DNA of 64,000 nucleotides, taken from assembly GCF_035978755.1 (NCBI RefSeq), contig NZ_CP108414.1, positions 5,456,001 to 5,520,000 of the forward strand. Reading direction: 5' to 3'. This DNA comes from Streptomyces sp. NBC_01298. GTDB taxonomy: Bacteria; Actinomycetota; Actinomycetes; Streptomycetales; Streptomycetaceae. Shown one piece after another: positions 1-9,200 of this stretch. The position numbers were made by a program, and so were the translations under genes. Below the pieces are notes generated by a model. The model did no database searches. It saw nothing but the letters and a program-made list of their open reading frames with translations, and was not told the DNA's origin. How positions within the stretch are numbered: the stretch's first letter is position 1; each line of letters starts with the position of its first letter.

Positions 1-753
1 TTCTACGCCCTGTGTGGCTGGCTCAATACCCACGGGTTCCTCACGGTGCGAGGAAACCCGTGGAGCGTCCAAGTACTCATGCGGTACATGGACTCCGGTT
101 TCCCGGCCGGTCTGCTGCGTGTGCACGACCCGAAATGCGCGTGTGGGGAGAGCGGCACCTGTCCCCATCACATCTTCGCGCCCGGCGCGCACGAGGAACT
201 GATCTCGTCGGAACTGTGGCAGCAGTACCAGGACGAACGCGACAGCAGGCGCAAGATGCAACCGCGCTCCGTTAGATCTCTCTATCCGCTCACCAACCTT
301 GCCAAGTGTGATCAGTGCCGTGGCACTGCCCCGGTGGAGTCGAGGGACCGCAAGGGCCCGGACGGGCAGAAGCAACTCGTACGGGGTTACTCCTACTGCT
401 GTGGCCGACGCTCGGTGACGAGTACGCATGGGTGCCCCGGCTTCTGGGTTCGGCGGTCCGTGGTCGAGGGTGAGCTGCACGACTGGATCGTCCGCGAAGC
501 GGAGAAAATGACCGTAGGCGAGGCGAGGCTTGATCGCGCCGACTTTGAGCCCTTGATCGTCCGGCTGGCGCAGGAGTGGGGCGTGCTCTTGGACTCCGAG
601 AAGAACGCGCTGCTCAAGCGGCTCGTTCGTCGAGTTGCCTTCAGGCGGGGAGAAGGGGCGCCTGTGATCGCCAACGTGCATCCGCTGTGGGAGGCGGACC
701 CTTGGGCCGATGGTGGTGAGACGAGCAGCCGCTCGGATGGTGCCGCCGAGTAG
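1..753 (+). CDS. Large serine recombinase, C-terminal part (partial at window edge)
   Basis: The reading frame is open from base 1, so the N-terminal resolvase domain lies outside the window. What remains starts in the 'recombinase' domain (a WLNTHGFLT...NPWSVQVLMRYMDSGFPAG stretch typical of its end), followed by a zinc-ribbon with a CDQC pair and a later CC/C group near YSYCCGRRS...HGCPGFW. A helical tail rich in charged residues follows. Large serine recombinases of this kind integrate and excise phages and integrative elements at attP/attB sites. The gene stops 35 bases before the exonuclease III start, so it probably marks the end of an element extending leftwards. I cannot see the catalytic serine, so activity is not established. 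Confident in family, not in element type. Confidence 0.85.
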   Translation, partial: FYALCGWLNTHGFLTVRGNPWSVQVLMRYMDSGFPAGLLRVHDPKCACGESGTCPHHIFAPGAHEELISSELWQQYQDERDSRRKMQPRSVRSLYPLTNLAKCDQCRGTAPVESRDRKGPDGQKQLVRGYSYCCGRRSVTSTHGCPGFWVRRSVVEGELHDWIVREAEKMTVGEARLDRADFEPLIVRLAQEWGVLLDSEKNALLKRLVRRVAFRRGEGAPVIANVHPLWEADPWADGGETSSRSDGAAE

Positions 754-788
754 GCTGTTCCCGTTTTGTGCGATGTGGGGAGCATGTC

Positions 789-1592
789 TTGATCACTGTG
801 ACGTCCGTAAACGTGAACGGAATCCGCGCCGCCGCCAAGAAGGGGTTCTCGCCCTGGCTGGCCGGGTCGGACGCCGACGTCGTCTGCCTGCAGGAAGTGC
901 GGGCCGAGGAGGGGCAGATTCCGGACGAGGTGCGGGCGCCCGAGGGGTGGCACACCGTGTTCGCGCCGGCCGCCGCCAAGGGGCGGGCCGGGGTCGCGGT
1001 GTACACGCGGCGGGAGCCGGAGCGGGTGCAGATCGGCTTCGGGAGTGACGAGTTCGACACCAGCGGGCGGTACCTGGAGATCGACCTGCCGGGTGTGACC
1101 GTCGCCAGTCTTTACCTGCCCTCCGGGGAGGCGGGGACCGAGAAGCAGGACGAGAAGTACCGGTTCATGGGGGAGTTCCTCCTGTATCTGCAGGAGCTCA
1201 AGGTGCGGGCCGCCGCGGACGGGCGCGAGGTCGTCGTCTGTGGTGACTGGAACATCTGCCACCAGGAAGCCGACCTGAAGAACTGGAAGACCAACCGGAA
1301 GAACGCCGGATTCCTGCCCGAGGAGCGCGAGTGGCTCGGGCAGGTGTACGACACCGCCGGGTACGTGGACGTGGTGCGCAGCCTGCACCCGGACACCGAG
1401 GGGCCGTACTCCTGGTGGTCCTACCGCGGGCGGGCCTTCGACAACGACGCCGGCTGGCGGATCGACCTGCAGGTGGCCACGCCGGGGCTGGCGGCCAAGG
1501 CCGTCAAGGCCTTCGTGGAGCGGGCCGAGACGCACCCCGAGCGGTGGTCCGACCACGCGCCCGTGACCGTGGTCTACGAGCTCGGCGTCTGA
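789..1592 (+). CDS. xth: Exodeoxyribonuclease III (AP endonuclease)
   Basis: Mg2+-dependent 3'-5' exonuclease and AP endonuclease of base-excision repair (EEP superfamily). Visible motifs: SVNVNGIRAA at the N-terminus, the catalytic Glu in VCLQEVRAEE, the GDWNICH loop, YSWWSYRGRAFDN, and the C-terminal SDHAPV with the active-site Asp-His. Length about 267 aa is normal. I prefer the TTG at 789 because GGGGAG sits six bases upstream; a GTG at 768 in the same frame would add seven residues but lacks such a site. The gene follows the recombinase by 35 bases and its last 19 bases overlap the end of the convergent MerR gene. Confidence 0.93.
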   Translation: MITVTSVNVNGIRAAAKKGFSPWLAGSDADVVCLQEVRAEEGQIPDEVRAPEGWHTVFAPAAAKGRAGVAVYTRREPERVQIGFGSDEFDTSGRYLEIDLPGVTVASLYLPSGEAGTEKQDEKYRFMGEFLLYLQELKVRAAADGREVVVCGDWNICHQEADLKNWKTNRKNAGFLPEEREWLGQVYDTAGYVDVVRSLHPDTEGPYSWWSYRGRAFDNDAGWRIDLQVATPGLAAKAVKAFVERAETHPERWSDHAPVTVVYELGV

Positions 1593-2248
1593 CCCGACGG
1601 GGGGAGCGAGGGGCCCGGTGGGCGCAGGCGGTCCATGGACATCGTGAGTTCCGCCTCGACCACGCTCTTGGCCAGGGGGCGCAGGCGCGGGACGGCTTCC
1701 TCCGAGATGTGGACGGAGATGAGCTCCGTGAACAGGGCCGCCATCGCGTCCGTGTGCGCGCGGACCCGGCGGCCCGCCTCCAGGACGGCCGAGAGCGGTA
1801 CGCCCTCGCGGACCAGCGCCGAGGAGACGTCCAGGAGCCGGCGGCTGACGTGGACGATCTCCTCGCCGTCGGTGGCGAGGTAGCCGAGGTCGAGCGAGGC
1901 CGCCAGGTTCTCCGGGGTGACCTCGCCCTCGAAGTAGTCGGCGAGGGCCTCGGGCGTGAGGCGGACCGGGGTCTCCTCCGACCAGCCGATGCCGAGCAGC
2001 TCACCCAGTTGGCCCACGTCGCGGCCGTTCTCGAAGGCGACCGTCAGCTCGGCTATCCCGCCGAGGGTGTGGCCGCGCTCCAGCAGGGCGGCGATGGTGC
2101 GCAGCCGGGACAGGTGGTGGTCGTCGTACCAGGCGATGCGGCCCTCGCGGCGGGGCGGCGGCAGGAGCTTGCGCTCACGGTAGAAGCGCAGGGTGCGTAC
2201 GGGGATGCCGGCGGCCTCGGCCAGCTCTTCCGTGCGGTATTCGCGCAC
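1574..2248 (-). CDS. MerR-family transcriptional regulator
   Basis: About 224 aa. The N-terminus (REYRTEELAEAAGIPVRTLRFYRERKLLPPP followed by RIAWYDDHHLSRLRTIAALLERG) is a clear MerR winged helix-turn-helix that recognises dyads between unusually spaced promoter elements. The rest is a helical effector part without a cysteine metal site, so a small organic ligand is more likely than a metal. The frame stays open further upstream (to a GTG at 2311), but the GTG at 2248 is preceded by AAGGA at good spacing and starts right at the HTH, so I use it. It is divergent from the monooxygenase operon beginning at 2457 and may control it; the 208-bp gap would hold both promoters. Confidence 0.85.
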   Translation of the reverse strand: MREYRTEELAEAAGIPVRTLRFYRERKLLPPPRREGRIAWYDDHHLSRLRTIAALLERGHTLGGIAELTVAFENGRDVGQLGELLGIGWSEETPVRLTPEALADYFEGEVTPENLAASLDLGYLATDGEEIVHVSRRLLDVSSALVREGVPLSAVLEAGRRVRAHTDAMAALFTELISVHISEEAVPRLRPLAKSVVEAELTMSMDRLRPPGPSLPPSGQTPSS

Positions 2249-2456
2249 TGTGGTCCTTGCTGCTGTGGCGTGGGTGGGTGGCGCCGCGTCCTGCGTCGCA
2301 TTGTGCGGCACGTGGGCAGCCTAGGGCGTACTCCCGGTAACTTTCCCGGCGCGACCCCTACCCATGAGTACGGAGCTGCTCTACTCTCCCGATTGTGCCA
2401 GTGATTGCTGGCAGCATCTGAATGGGCGTTGGCATCGGCATCCGAAGGTGGCTGGC

Positions 2457-4028
2457 ATGGGCGTGGGCGGTGGCATGGACGGGCGCGTGCAGGAACGAGA
2501 GCAGGAACGCGAGCACGTACGCGTGGCGGTGATCGGCTCCGGGTTCGGCGGGCTGGGCGCCGCGGTGCGGCTGCGGCGCGAGGGGATCACGGACTTCGTC
2601 GTCCTGGAGCGCGCCGACTCCGTCGGCGGCACCTGGCGGGACAACAACTACCCCGGGTGCGCCTGCGACGTGCCCTCCCATCTGTACTCCTTCTCCTTCG
2701 CCCCCAATCCCGACTGGCCCCGCACCTTCTCCGGCCAGCCCGCGATCAGGGAGTACCTGGAGCACGTGGCCGACACCTTCGGGCTGCGCCGCCACATCCG
2801 GCTGAACCACGAGGTCCGGATGATGCGCTGGGACGCGGACGGGATGCGGTGGGAGATCGAGACCGCGGGCGGCGACTTCACCGCCGACGTGGTCGTCTCC
2901 GCCACCGGGCCGCTGTCGGACCCGAAGATGCCGGAGATACCCGGACTCGCCGGCTTCCCCGGCAAGGTCTTCCACTCGGCCCGCTGGGACCACGAGTACG
3001 ACCTGCGCGGCAAGCGCGTCGCCATGATCGGTACGGGTGCCTCCGCCATCCAGATCGTGCCCGCGATCGCCCCCGAGGTGGAGCGCCTCACCCTCTTCCA
3101 GCGCACCCCGCCGTGGGTGATGCCGCGCACCGACCGGGCGATCACCTCGGTGGAGCGCTGGCTGCACCGCCAGCTCCCCTTCACCCGGGCGGCCCGCCGC
3201 GGGCTGCTGTGGGGGATACGCGAGCTCCAGGTCAGCGCCTTCACCAAGCGGCCGAACCAGCTCGGGCTGATCGAGTCCCTGGCCAAGGCCAACATGGCGC
3301 GCTCGATCAAGGACCCGGCGCTGCGGGCCAAGCTGACGCCCTCGTACCGCATCGGCTGCAAGCGGATCCTGCTGTCGAGCGAGTACTACCCGGCGCTGGC
3401 CCGTCCCAACGTGGACCTCGTGGCCTCCGGGCTCAAGGAGATCCGGGGTTCGGTGCTGGTGGCGGCCGACGGGACCGAGACCGAGGTCGACGCGATCGTC
3501 TTCGGCACCGGCTTCCACGTCACGGACATGCCGATCGCCGACAGGGTGGTGGGCGTGGACGGCAAGACCCTCGCGGAGGTCTGGAAGGACGGGATGCAGT
3601 CCCTGCGCGGGGCCACCGCGGCGGGCTTCCCGAACTGGATGACGATCATCGGTCCGAACACCGGGCTCGGGAACAGCTCGATGATCCTGATGATCGAGTC
3701 GCAGCTGAACTACATGGCGGACTACATGCGCCAGCTTGGTGTCCTGGGCGGCAAGGTCGCCCTCGCCGCACGGCCGTCCGCCGTGAACGCCTGGAACCGG
3801 CAGGTCCAGACCCGGATGGAGCGGACGGTGTGGAACACCGGCGGCTGCACCAGCTGGTACCTCGACGCGCAGGGCCGCAACACCACGGTCTGGCCGGGCA
3901 CCACCGGGGAGTTCCGCAAGGAGACCCTGGGCGTGGACCTCGGCGAGTACGAGGTCGTACGGGGCCGCGAGCGCGAGCGGGTCCCGGCGGCCGGTGGGGC
4001 CGAAGCGGTGCGGGAGGGGGCCGCGTGA
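2457..4028 (+). CDS. Flavin-containing (Baeyer-Villiger type) monooxygenase
   Basis: NADPH/FAD-dependent monooxygenase of about 523 aa that would insert oxygen next to a ketone to form an ester, or hydroxylate a related substrate. Visible: FAD-binding GSGFGGLG near residue 30, GGTWRDNNYPGCACD, the Baeyer-Villiger fingerprint FPGKVFHSARWD (FxGxxxHxxxW[P/D]) near residue 166, and the NADPH-binding GTGASAIQ. The ATG at 2457 is chosen because GAAGGTG lies six bases upstream; the frame is open earlier but those codons are not family-like. The stop overlaps the next start by four bases (GTGA), so it is translationally coupled to the hydrolase and dehydrogenase that follow. Substrate unknown. Confidence 0.9.
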   Translation: MGVGGGMDGRVQEREQEREHVRVAVIGSGFGGLGAAVRLRREGITDFVVLERADSVGGTWRDNNYPGCACDVPSHLYSFSFAPNPDWPRTFSGQPAIREYLEHVADTFGLRRHIRLNHEVRMMRWDADGMRWEIETAGGDFTADVVVSATGPLSDPKMPEIPGLAGFPGKVFHSARWDHEYDLRGKRVAMIGTGASAIQIVPAIAPEVERLTLFQRTPPWVMPRTDRAITSVERWLHRQLPFTRAARRGLLWGIRELQVSAFTKRPNQLGLIESLAKANMARSIKDPALRAKLTPSYRIGCKRILLSSEYYPALARPNVDLVASGLKEIRGSVLVAADGTETEVDAIVFGTGFHVTDMPIADRVVGVDGKTLAEVWKDGMQSLRGATAAGFPNWMTIIGPNTGLGNSSMILMIESQLNYMADYMRQLGVLGGKVALAARPSAVNAWNRQVQTRMERTVWNTGGCTSWYLDAQGRNTTVWPGTTGEFRKETLGVDLGEYEVVRGRERERVPAAGGAEAVREGAA

Positions 4029-5047
4029 GCCGCCTGACGCACGTGACCGCCGGGCCGTACGCCCCGCCGGCGGCCCGCCGGGAGCTGGTCGCCACCTCCG
4101 CCGACGGTGCGCGCCTGCACGTCGAGGTGCACGGCGAGGACGGGGCCCCGGCCATCGTGCTCGCACACGGCTGGACCTGTTCCACCGCCTTCTGGGCCGC
4201 GCAGATACGGGCCCTGTCCGGCGAGCACCGGGTCATCGCCTACGACCAGCGGGGCCACGGCCGCAGCCCCGCCGGTGTCCGCTCCGGCTACGGCACCGAG
4301 GCCCTCGCCGACGACCTCGTCGCGGTCCTGGGAGCCACCCTCGCCCCCGGCGAGAAGGCCGTCGTCGCCGGCCACTCCATGGGCGGGATGACGGTCATGG
4401 CCGCCGCCGCCCGGCCGGAGTTCGCCGAACACGCCGCGGCGGCGCTGCTGTGCAGCACGGGCAGCGGCCGGCTGGTCGAGGAGGCGCAGGTCCTGCCGTG
4501 GCGGGCCGGCCGCGCGAGGACCCGTATCACCGGGGCGGTCCTGGGATCCCGGGCCCCGCTCGGGCCCGTGACCCCCGTCGCCCGCAAGGTGCTGAAGTAC
4601 GCCACGATGGGCCCCGGCTCCGCGCCCGACAAGGTCGAGGCCTGCGCGCGGATCGTGCACGCCTGCCCCACCCCGGTGCGGCACGCCTGGTCCGGGGTGC
4701 TGGCCGCCCTGGACCTCGACGCGCGGCTGGCCGCGCTCACCGTGCCCACCGCCGTCATCGGCGGCAAGAGCGACCGGCTGACGCCGATCGTGCACGCCCG
4801 GGGGCTGGCGGCCGCGCTGCCGAACTGCGTGGGCCTCACCGAGCTGACCGGAGTCGGGCACATGAGCCCGATCGAGGCCCCGGAGGCCGTCACCGCCGCC
4901 GTGCGCGAGCTCGCCGAGGCGTATCTCGGACGCTCCGCCGTCCGCCGCTCCGGCAGCGGCAGCGCCGGCGGCAGCGACATCGACATCGACATCGACATCG
5001 ACACCGACATCGACACCGACCGTCCCGCGAAGGAGAAGACCGCGTGA
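4025..5047 (+). CDS. Alpha/beta-hydrolase (esterase/lipase-like)
   Basis: About 340 aa. Alpha/beta-hydrolase fold with the oxyanion loop LAHGWTCST, YDQRGHGRS, the nucleophile elbow GHSMGG (Ser118), an acid in the GGKSDRLTP strand, and the catalytic His in GVGHMSPIEAPE. Starting GTG overlaps the monooxygenase stop; its own stop overlaps the next gene, so this is the middle gene of a three-gene operon. Hydrolysis of the ester made by the upstream monooxygenase is the natural inference. The extreme C-terminus carries an Asp-Ile/Asp-Thr repeat encoded by a hexanucleotide microsatellite (4976-5020), beyond the expected fold and probably disordered. Confidence 0.87.
   Translation: MSRLTHVTAGPYAPPAARRELVATSADGARLHVEVHGEDGAPAIVLAHGWTCSTAFWAAQIRALSGEHRVIAYDQRGHGRSPAGVRSGYGTEALADDLVAVLGATLAPGEKAVVAGHSMGGMTVMAAAARPEFAEHAAAALLCSTGSGRLVEEAQVLPWRAGRARTRITGAVLGSRAPLGPVTPVARKVLKYATMGPGSAPDKVEACARIVHACPTPVRHAWSGVLAALDLDARLAALTVPTAVIGGKSDRLTPIVHARGLAAALPNCVGLTELTGVGHMSPIEAPEAVTAAVRELAEAYLGRSAVRRSGSGSAGGSDIDIDIDIDTDIDTDRPAKEKTA
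4976..5020 (+). repeat. GACATC hexanucleotide microsatellite in coding sequence
   Basis: Four perfect GACATC units, then GACACC, GACATC, GACACC and GAC. The unit is six bases, so copy changes keep the frame and only add or remove Asp-Ile dipeptides at the hydrolase C-terminus. It is a good candidate for strain-to-strain length variation. Confidence 0.95.
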
Positions 5048-5928
5048 GTGCCCGTAAGAGTCTGGAAGGCCAGGTCGCCGTCGTCACGGGGGCCGCGCGC
5101 GGGGTCGGCGAACTGCTCGCCCGCAAACTGTCCGCCCGCGGCGCGAAGGTGGCCCTCGTGGGCCTGGAGCCCGAGGCCCTCAAGGAGGTCTCCGCGCGGC
5201 TGCACACCGACAGCGACCACTGGTACGCCGACGTCACCGACCACGTGGCCATGGCCCGGGTCGCGCAGGAGGTCAAGCAGCGCTTCGGCAAGGTGGACAT
5301 AGTCGTCGCCAACGCCGGAGTCGCCTCCGGCGGGCCCTTCGCCGACTCCGACCCCGACGCCTGGCGCCGGGTCATCGAGGTCAACCTCATCGGCGGCGCC
5401 GTCACCGCCCGTGCCTTCCTGCCCGTCCTGATGGAGAGCCGCGGGTACTTCCTGCAGATCGCCTCCCTCGCGGCGATCACCCCGGCGCCGATGATGACCG
5501 CCTACTGCGCCTCCAAGTCCGGGGTCGAGGCCTTCGCGCACTGCCTGCGCTCGGAGGTCGGCTACAAGGGGGTCAAGGTGGGCGTCGGCTACCTGTCCTG
5601 GACCGACACCGACATGGTCCGCGGCGCCGACCAGGACGAGGTCATGCGGGAGCTGCGCCAGCGGCTGCCGTGGCCGTCGAACCAGACGTACCCGCTGGGG
5701 CCGGCCGTCGACCGGATCGTCGCGGGCATCGAGCGGCGCTCCGCGCACGTGTACGCGCAGTGGTGGCTGCGGGGCATGCAGGGGGTCCGCGGGTACCTGC
5801 CCGGGATCATCTCGGCAGTCGGACAGCGCGAGATGAAGCGGTTCGAACCGCGACTGGCCAGTGTCTCCAAGGGGCTTGTGGGGGCCGGCGGGGCCGCGGA
5901 CGAGCAGGAGCGCAGCCAGAACCGCTGA
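5044..5928 (+). CDS. Short-chain dehydrogenase/reductase
   Basis: About 294 aa. Classical SDR: nucleotide-binding TGAARGVG near residue 16, NAG in VVANAGVASGG, a Ser in QIASLAAI and the catalytic Tyr-Lys in AYCASKSG (about residue 154). Oxidoreductase acting on a hydroxyl or keto group with NAD(P)H. The GTG start overlaps the hydrolase stop by four bases. With the monooxygenase and hydrolase it completes a set (alcohol/ketone interconversion, ketone to ester, ester cleavage) that matches the order of the mycobacterial mymA operon. The C-terminal 60 residues, including VYAQWWLRGMQGVRGYLPG, are longer than a minimal SDR and could associate with membrane or substrate. Confidence 0.9.
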   Translation: MSARKSLEGQVAVVTGAARGVGELLARKLSARGAKVALVGLEPEALKEVSARLHTDSDHWYADVTDHVAMARVAQEVKQRFGKVDIVVANAGVASGGPFADSDPDAWRRVIEVNLIGGAVTARAFLPVLMESRGYFLQIASLAAITPAPMMTAYCASKSGVEAFAHCLRSEVGYKGVKVGVGYLSWTDTDMVRGADQDEVMRELRQRLPWPSNQTYPLGPAVDRIVAGIERRSAHVYAQWWLRGMQGVRGYLPGIISAVGQREMKRFEPRLASVSKGLVGAGGAADEQERSQNR

Positions 5929-6006
5929 CCGGAATGCGCTGAATGTCCACCTGGGTGAGACTGGTCGGGTTCCCCTTACCGAACACCGCTACAGGAGTGA
6001 GGACAC

Positions 6007-6174
6007 ATGGGCATCAAGGACCAGTTCCAGGACAAGGCCAGGGAACTCGCGGAGCGGGCGAAGGCCTCCGGCCAGCAGGACGAGGTGTCCGAGCGCGCCT
6101 CGGAGGCCGTCGACCAGGCCAAGGGCAGGGCCCGCGACACGTTCGACGGGACCGCCGAGAATTTCGAGAAGTAG
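6007..6174 (+). CDS. Small hydrophilic CsbD-like protein
   Basis: A 55-residue protein (MGIKDQFQDKARELAERAKA... to ENFEK), all helical, highly charged, cysteine-free. It resembles the small CsbD-like/stress-type proteins common in Streptomyces, but it is too short for certainty and I claim no function. The start is supported by AGGAG eight to ten bases upstream of ATG. It has its own 78-bp gap after the dehydrogenase and is followed by a strong terminator at 6224-6263, so it may be the last gene of the operon or monocistronic. Its last codon and stop are the first unit of a five-copy decamer repeat. Confidence 0.75.
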   Translation: MGIKDQFQDKARELAERAKASGQQDEVSERASEAVDQAKGRARDTFDGTAENFEK

Positions 6175-6220
6175 CGACACGTAGCGACACGTAGCGACAC
6201 GTAGCGACACGTAGCGACAC
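6171..6220 (+). repeat. Five perfect copies of a decamer that includes the stop codon
   Basis: GTAGCGACAC repeated five times without a mismatch, the first copy containing the TAG stop of the small gene. As the unit is ten bases long, TAG occurs at 6172, 6182, 6192, 6202 and 6212, covering all three frames. Confidence 0.97.
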
Positions 6221-6223
6221 GTA

Positions 6224-6263
6224 CTGAGGGGTGCGACCCGCCGTCCCGGGTCGCACCCCTCAG
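6224..6263. terminator. Bidirectional hairpin terminator
   Basis: A perfect 17-bp stem (CTGAGGGGTGCGACCCG with its complement at 6247-6263) and a six-base loop between two convergent genes. There is no long U-run, as is usual in Streptomyces. Confidence 0.85.
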
Positions 6264-6278
6264 TCATGCCCTACGGGA

Positions 6279-9200
6279 TCACCCCCGCGGCGGCAGCCGC
6301 GGCCGGCGCCGGTCCGGTACGTCCGTGTAGCCGGGCGGCACCGCCGCCGGGTCCTGTTCCAGCAGCTCCAGCGCCAGGTGCACGGCGTCGTCGAGCTGCG
6401 CGTGCCGCCCCTCCGCCCAGTCGAGCGGGGTGCGCAGGATCGGCAGGTCGGGCTCCACGCCCTGGTTCTCCACGGACCAGCCGTACTCGGGGAACCAGGC
6501 CGCGTTCATCGGCACCGTGATCACCGTGCCGTCGCCGAGGGTGTGCCGGCCGGTCATGCCGACCACCCCGCCCCAGGTGCGCTGGCCGACGACCGGGCCG
6601 AGCCCCAGGAGCTTGAAGGCGGCGGTGATCATGTCCCCGTCGGAGGAGGTCGCCTCGTCGGCCAGGGCCACGATCGGGCCCCGGGGCGCGTTGGAGGCGT
6701 AGGAGACGGGCTGCGCGCCCCGGGTCAGGTCCCAGCCGAGGATCGAGCGGGTCAGCTTCTCCACCACCAGCTCGCTGATGTGCCCGCCGGCGTTGCCGCG
6801 TACGTCCACGAGCAGGGCCGGCTTGGACATCTCGGCGCGCAGGTCGCGGTTGAACTGCGCCCAGCCCGAGCCGCCCATGTCGGGGATGTGCAGGTAGCCG
6901 CACTTGCCGTCGCTGATCTCCCGGACCACGGCGCGGCGTTTGGCCACCCAGTCCTGGTAGCGCAGCGGCCGTTCGTCGATCAGCGGGACGACCGCGACCC
7001 GGCGCGAGCGGCCCTGCCCCTCGGCGGGCTCGAAGGTGAGCTCCACGGTGGTGCCGCCGGCCGCCGAGAGCAGCGGGTAGGGCCCGGTGACCGGGTCCAC
7101 CGGGCGGCCGTCGACGTGGGTGAGGACCGCTCCCTCGCGGATGCCCGTGCCCGCGAGCGGGGAGCGGGCCTTGGAGTCGGAGGACTCGCCGGGCAGGATC
7201 CGGCCGACGACCCAGGACCCGTCGCGGGGGAAGAGGTTGGCGCCGAGCAGGCCGATGGCCCGCTGGTAGTGCGGGGGGCCTTCGTTGCGGCGGGCCGGGG
7301 ACACGTACGCGTGCGAGGTGCCGAGTTCGCCGAGGACCTCCCGCATCAGGTCGGCGAACTCGTCGGGGGAGGCCACCCGTTCGACCAGGAAGCGGTACTG
7401 GCGCAGCACCCCGTCCCAGTCGATGCCGCACATCTTCGGCTCCCAGAAGTAGGCGCGGATCAGCCGCCCCGCCTCCTCGAAGGCCTGGCGCCACTCGGCC
7501 GCCGGGTCCACCTCGTGCAGGATGCGCCGCAGGTCCAGGTAGACGGTGGAGTCGGAGTCGCCGGACTCCGTCGCCGGGACGGCGCGCAGGTCGCCGTCGT
7601 CGTTGACCACGAGCCGGGTGCCGTCGCCGCTGACCGCGAACCAGTCCAGCCCGGAGGCCAGCTCCGTCTTGCGGGCCTTGGTGAGGTCGAAGTACTCCAG
7701 GGTGGGCTTGCCGCTGGTGTCGGCCGGATTGGCGAAGGTCTCGCCGAGCGCGCCCGAGATCGGCCAGCGCAGCCACACCAGCCCGCCGCCGCTCACCGGG
7801 TAGAGGGCCGAGTACTTGGAGGCCGACACCGGGAAGGGCGTGACCCGGCTCTCCAGGCCCTCCACCTCCACGGTGACCGCGCCGTCGCCGGACTCCGAGT
7901 CCCCCTCGACCGGGTCGAGTCCGCCCGCCGCGGGGCGGCCGTCGGGGGAGAAGGCGAAGGGGGAGGGGGTGGCCGAGGACAGCGGCACCAGGTAGGGGCG
8001 GCAGCCCAGCGGGAAGGACAGGTCGCCGGTGTGGACGTCGTAGACGGGGTCGAAACCGCGCCAGGACAGGAAGGCGAGGTAGCGCCCGTCCCGGGTGAAG
8101 ACCGGGCTCTCGTCCTCGAAGCGGCCGTTGGTGACGTCGATGACCGTGTGCGCGCCGGGTCCGGAGATCCGGGCCATCTTGATCTGGCGCAGCGAGCGGC
8201 CGATGCCGGGGTGGGACCAGGTCAGCCAGTCCCCGTCGGGGGAGAAGGCGAGGTCGGTGACGGGCCCGTTCTCGGACCGGATCAGCTCGCTGGCCTCCCC
8301 GTTGGACTCCTCCGTGGCGTCGATGAGCAGCAGCCGCCCGTCGTTGGAGGCGATCGCGAGCCGCTCCCCGTCCGGATCGGAGAGCAGCTCCAGTACCCGG
8401 CCCACCGCGCCGGAGGCGAGCCGGCGGGGCTCGCGGTCGCCCGAGGCGCGGGGCAGGTAGGCGATCTCGATCGCGTCCTCGCCCTCGGCGTCGGTCACGT
8501 ACGCCACCTGCCCGCCGCTGCCGAGCATCTCGGGCAGCCGGACCCGTACGCCCGGGGTGTCGGCGATGGTGCGGGCGGGCCCGTCGCGGTGCGTGAGCCA
8601 GTACAGGCTGCCGCGCACGACGACGGCGCTGGCCCGCCCGGTGGCGTCCACGGAGAGGGAGTCGACGTGGCTGGCGGCCGGGACCTGGTAGCTGCGGCGG
8701 CCCGCTCGGGGGCCGCCGAGGCGGACCTCCAGCTTGCGCGGGGTGGCGCCGGGGGCCAGCGACTCCACGATCCACAGGTCGCCGGCGCACTGGTAGACGA
8801 TCCGGGAGCCGTCGCTGGAGGCGTGCCGGGCGTAGAAGTCCTCGTGGTCGGTGTGCCGGCGCAGGTCCGTGCCGTCGGGCAGGCAGGAGTAGACGTTGCC
8901 GATGCCCTCGTGGTCGGAGAGGAAGGCGATCCGGCCGTCCACGAACATCGGGGAGTCCAGGTGGCCTTCGACGCCCTCCAGCAGCCGCTCGCCGTGCAGC
9001 CACAGCCGGCCGGTGGCGCCGCCGCGGTAGCGCTTCCACGCGGCGGGCTCGTGCGGGGGCTTGCCGGTCAGCAGCAGGGTGCGCCGCTCGGCCGGCTCCT
9101 CCGCGCCCCCGTCACGGTGTGGGGCCTCGTCGTGGACGGCGATGTCGGAGACGGGCCCCCAGGGGAGCCGGCCGCCGGGGCTGCCGTCGGTGGGGAGGGT

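Noticed and set aside
2327..2372. CGTACTC ... GAGTACG dyad as MerR operator
   Set aside because: Arms are seven bases but 32 bases apart, unlike the close dyads MerR proteins bind.
6171..6220. CRISPR-like array
   Set aside because: The decamers are directly adjacent with no spacers and no cas genes are near.
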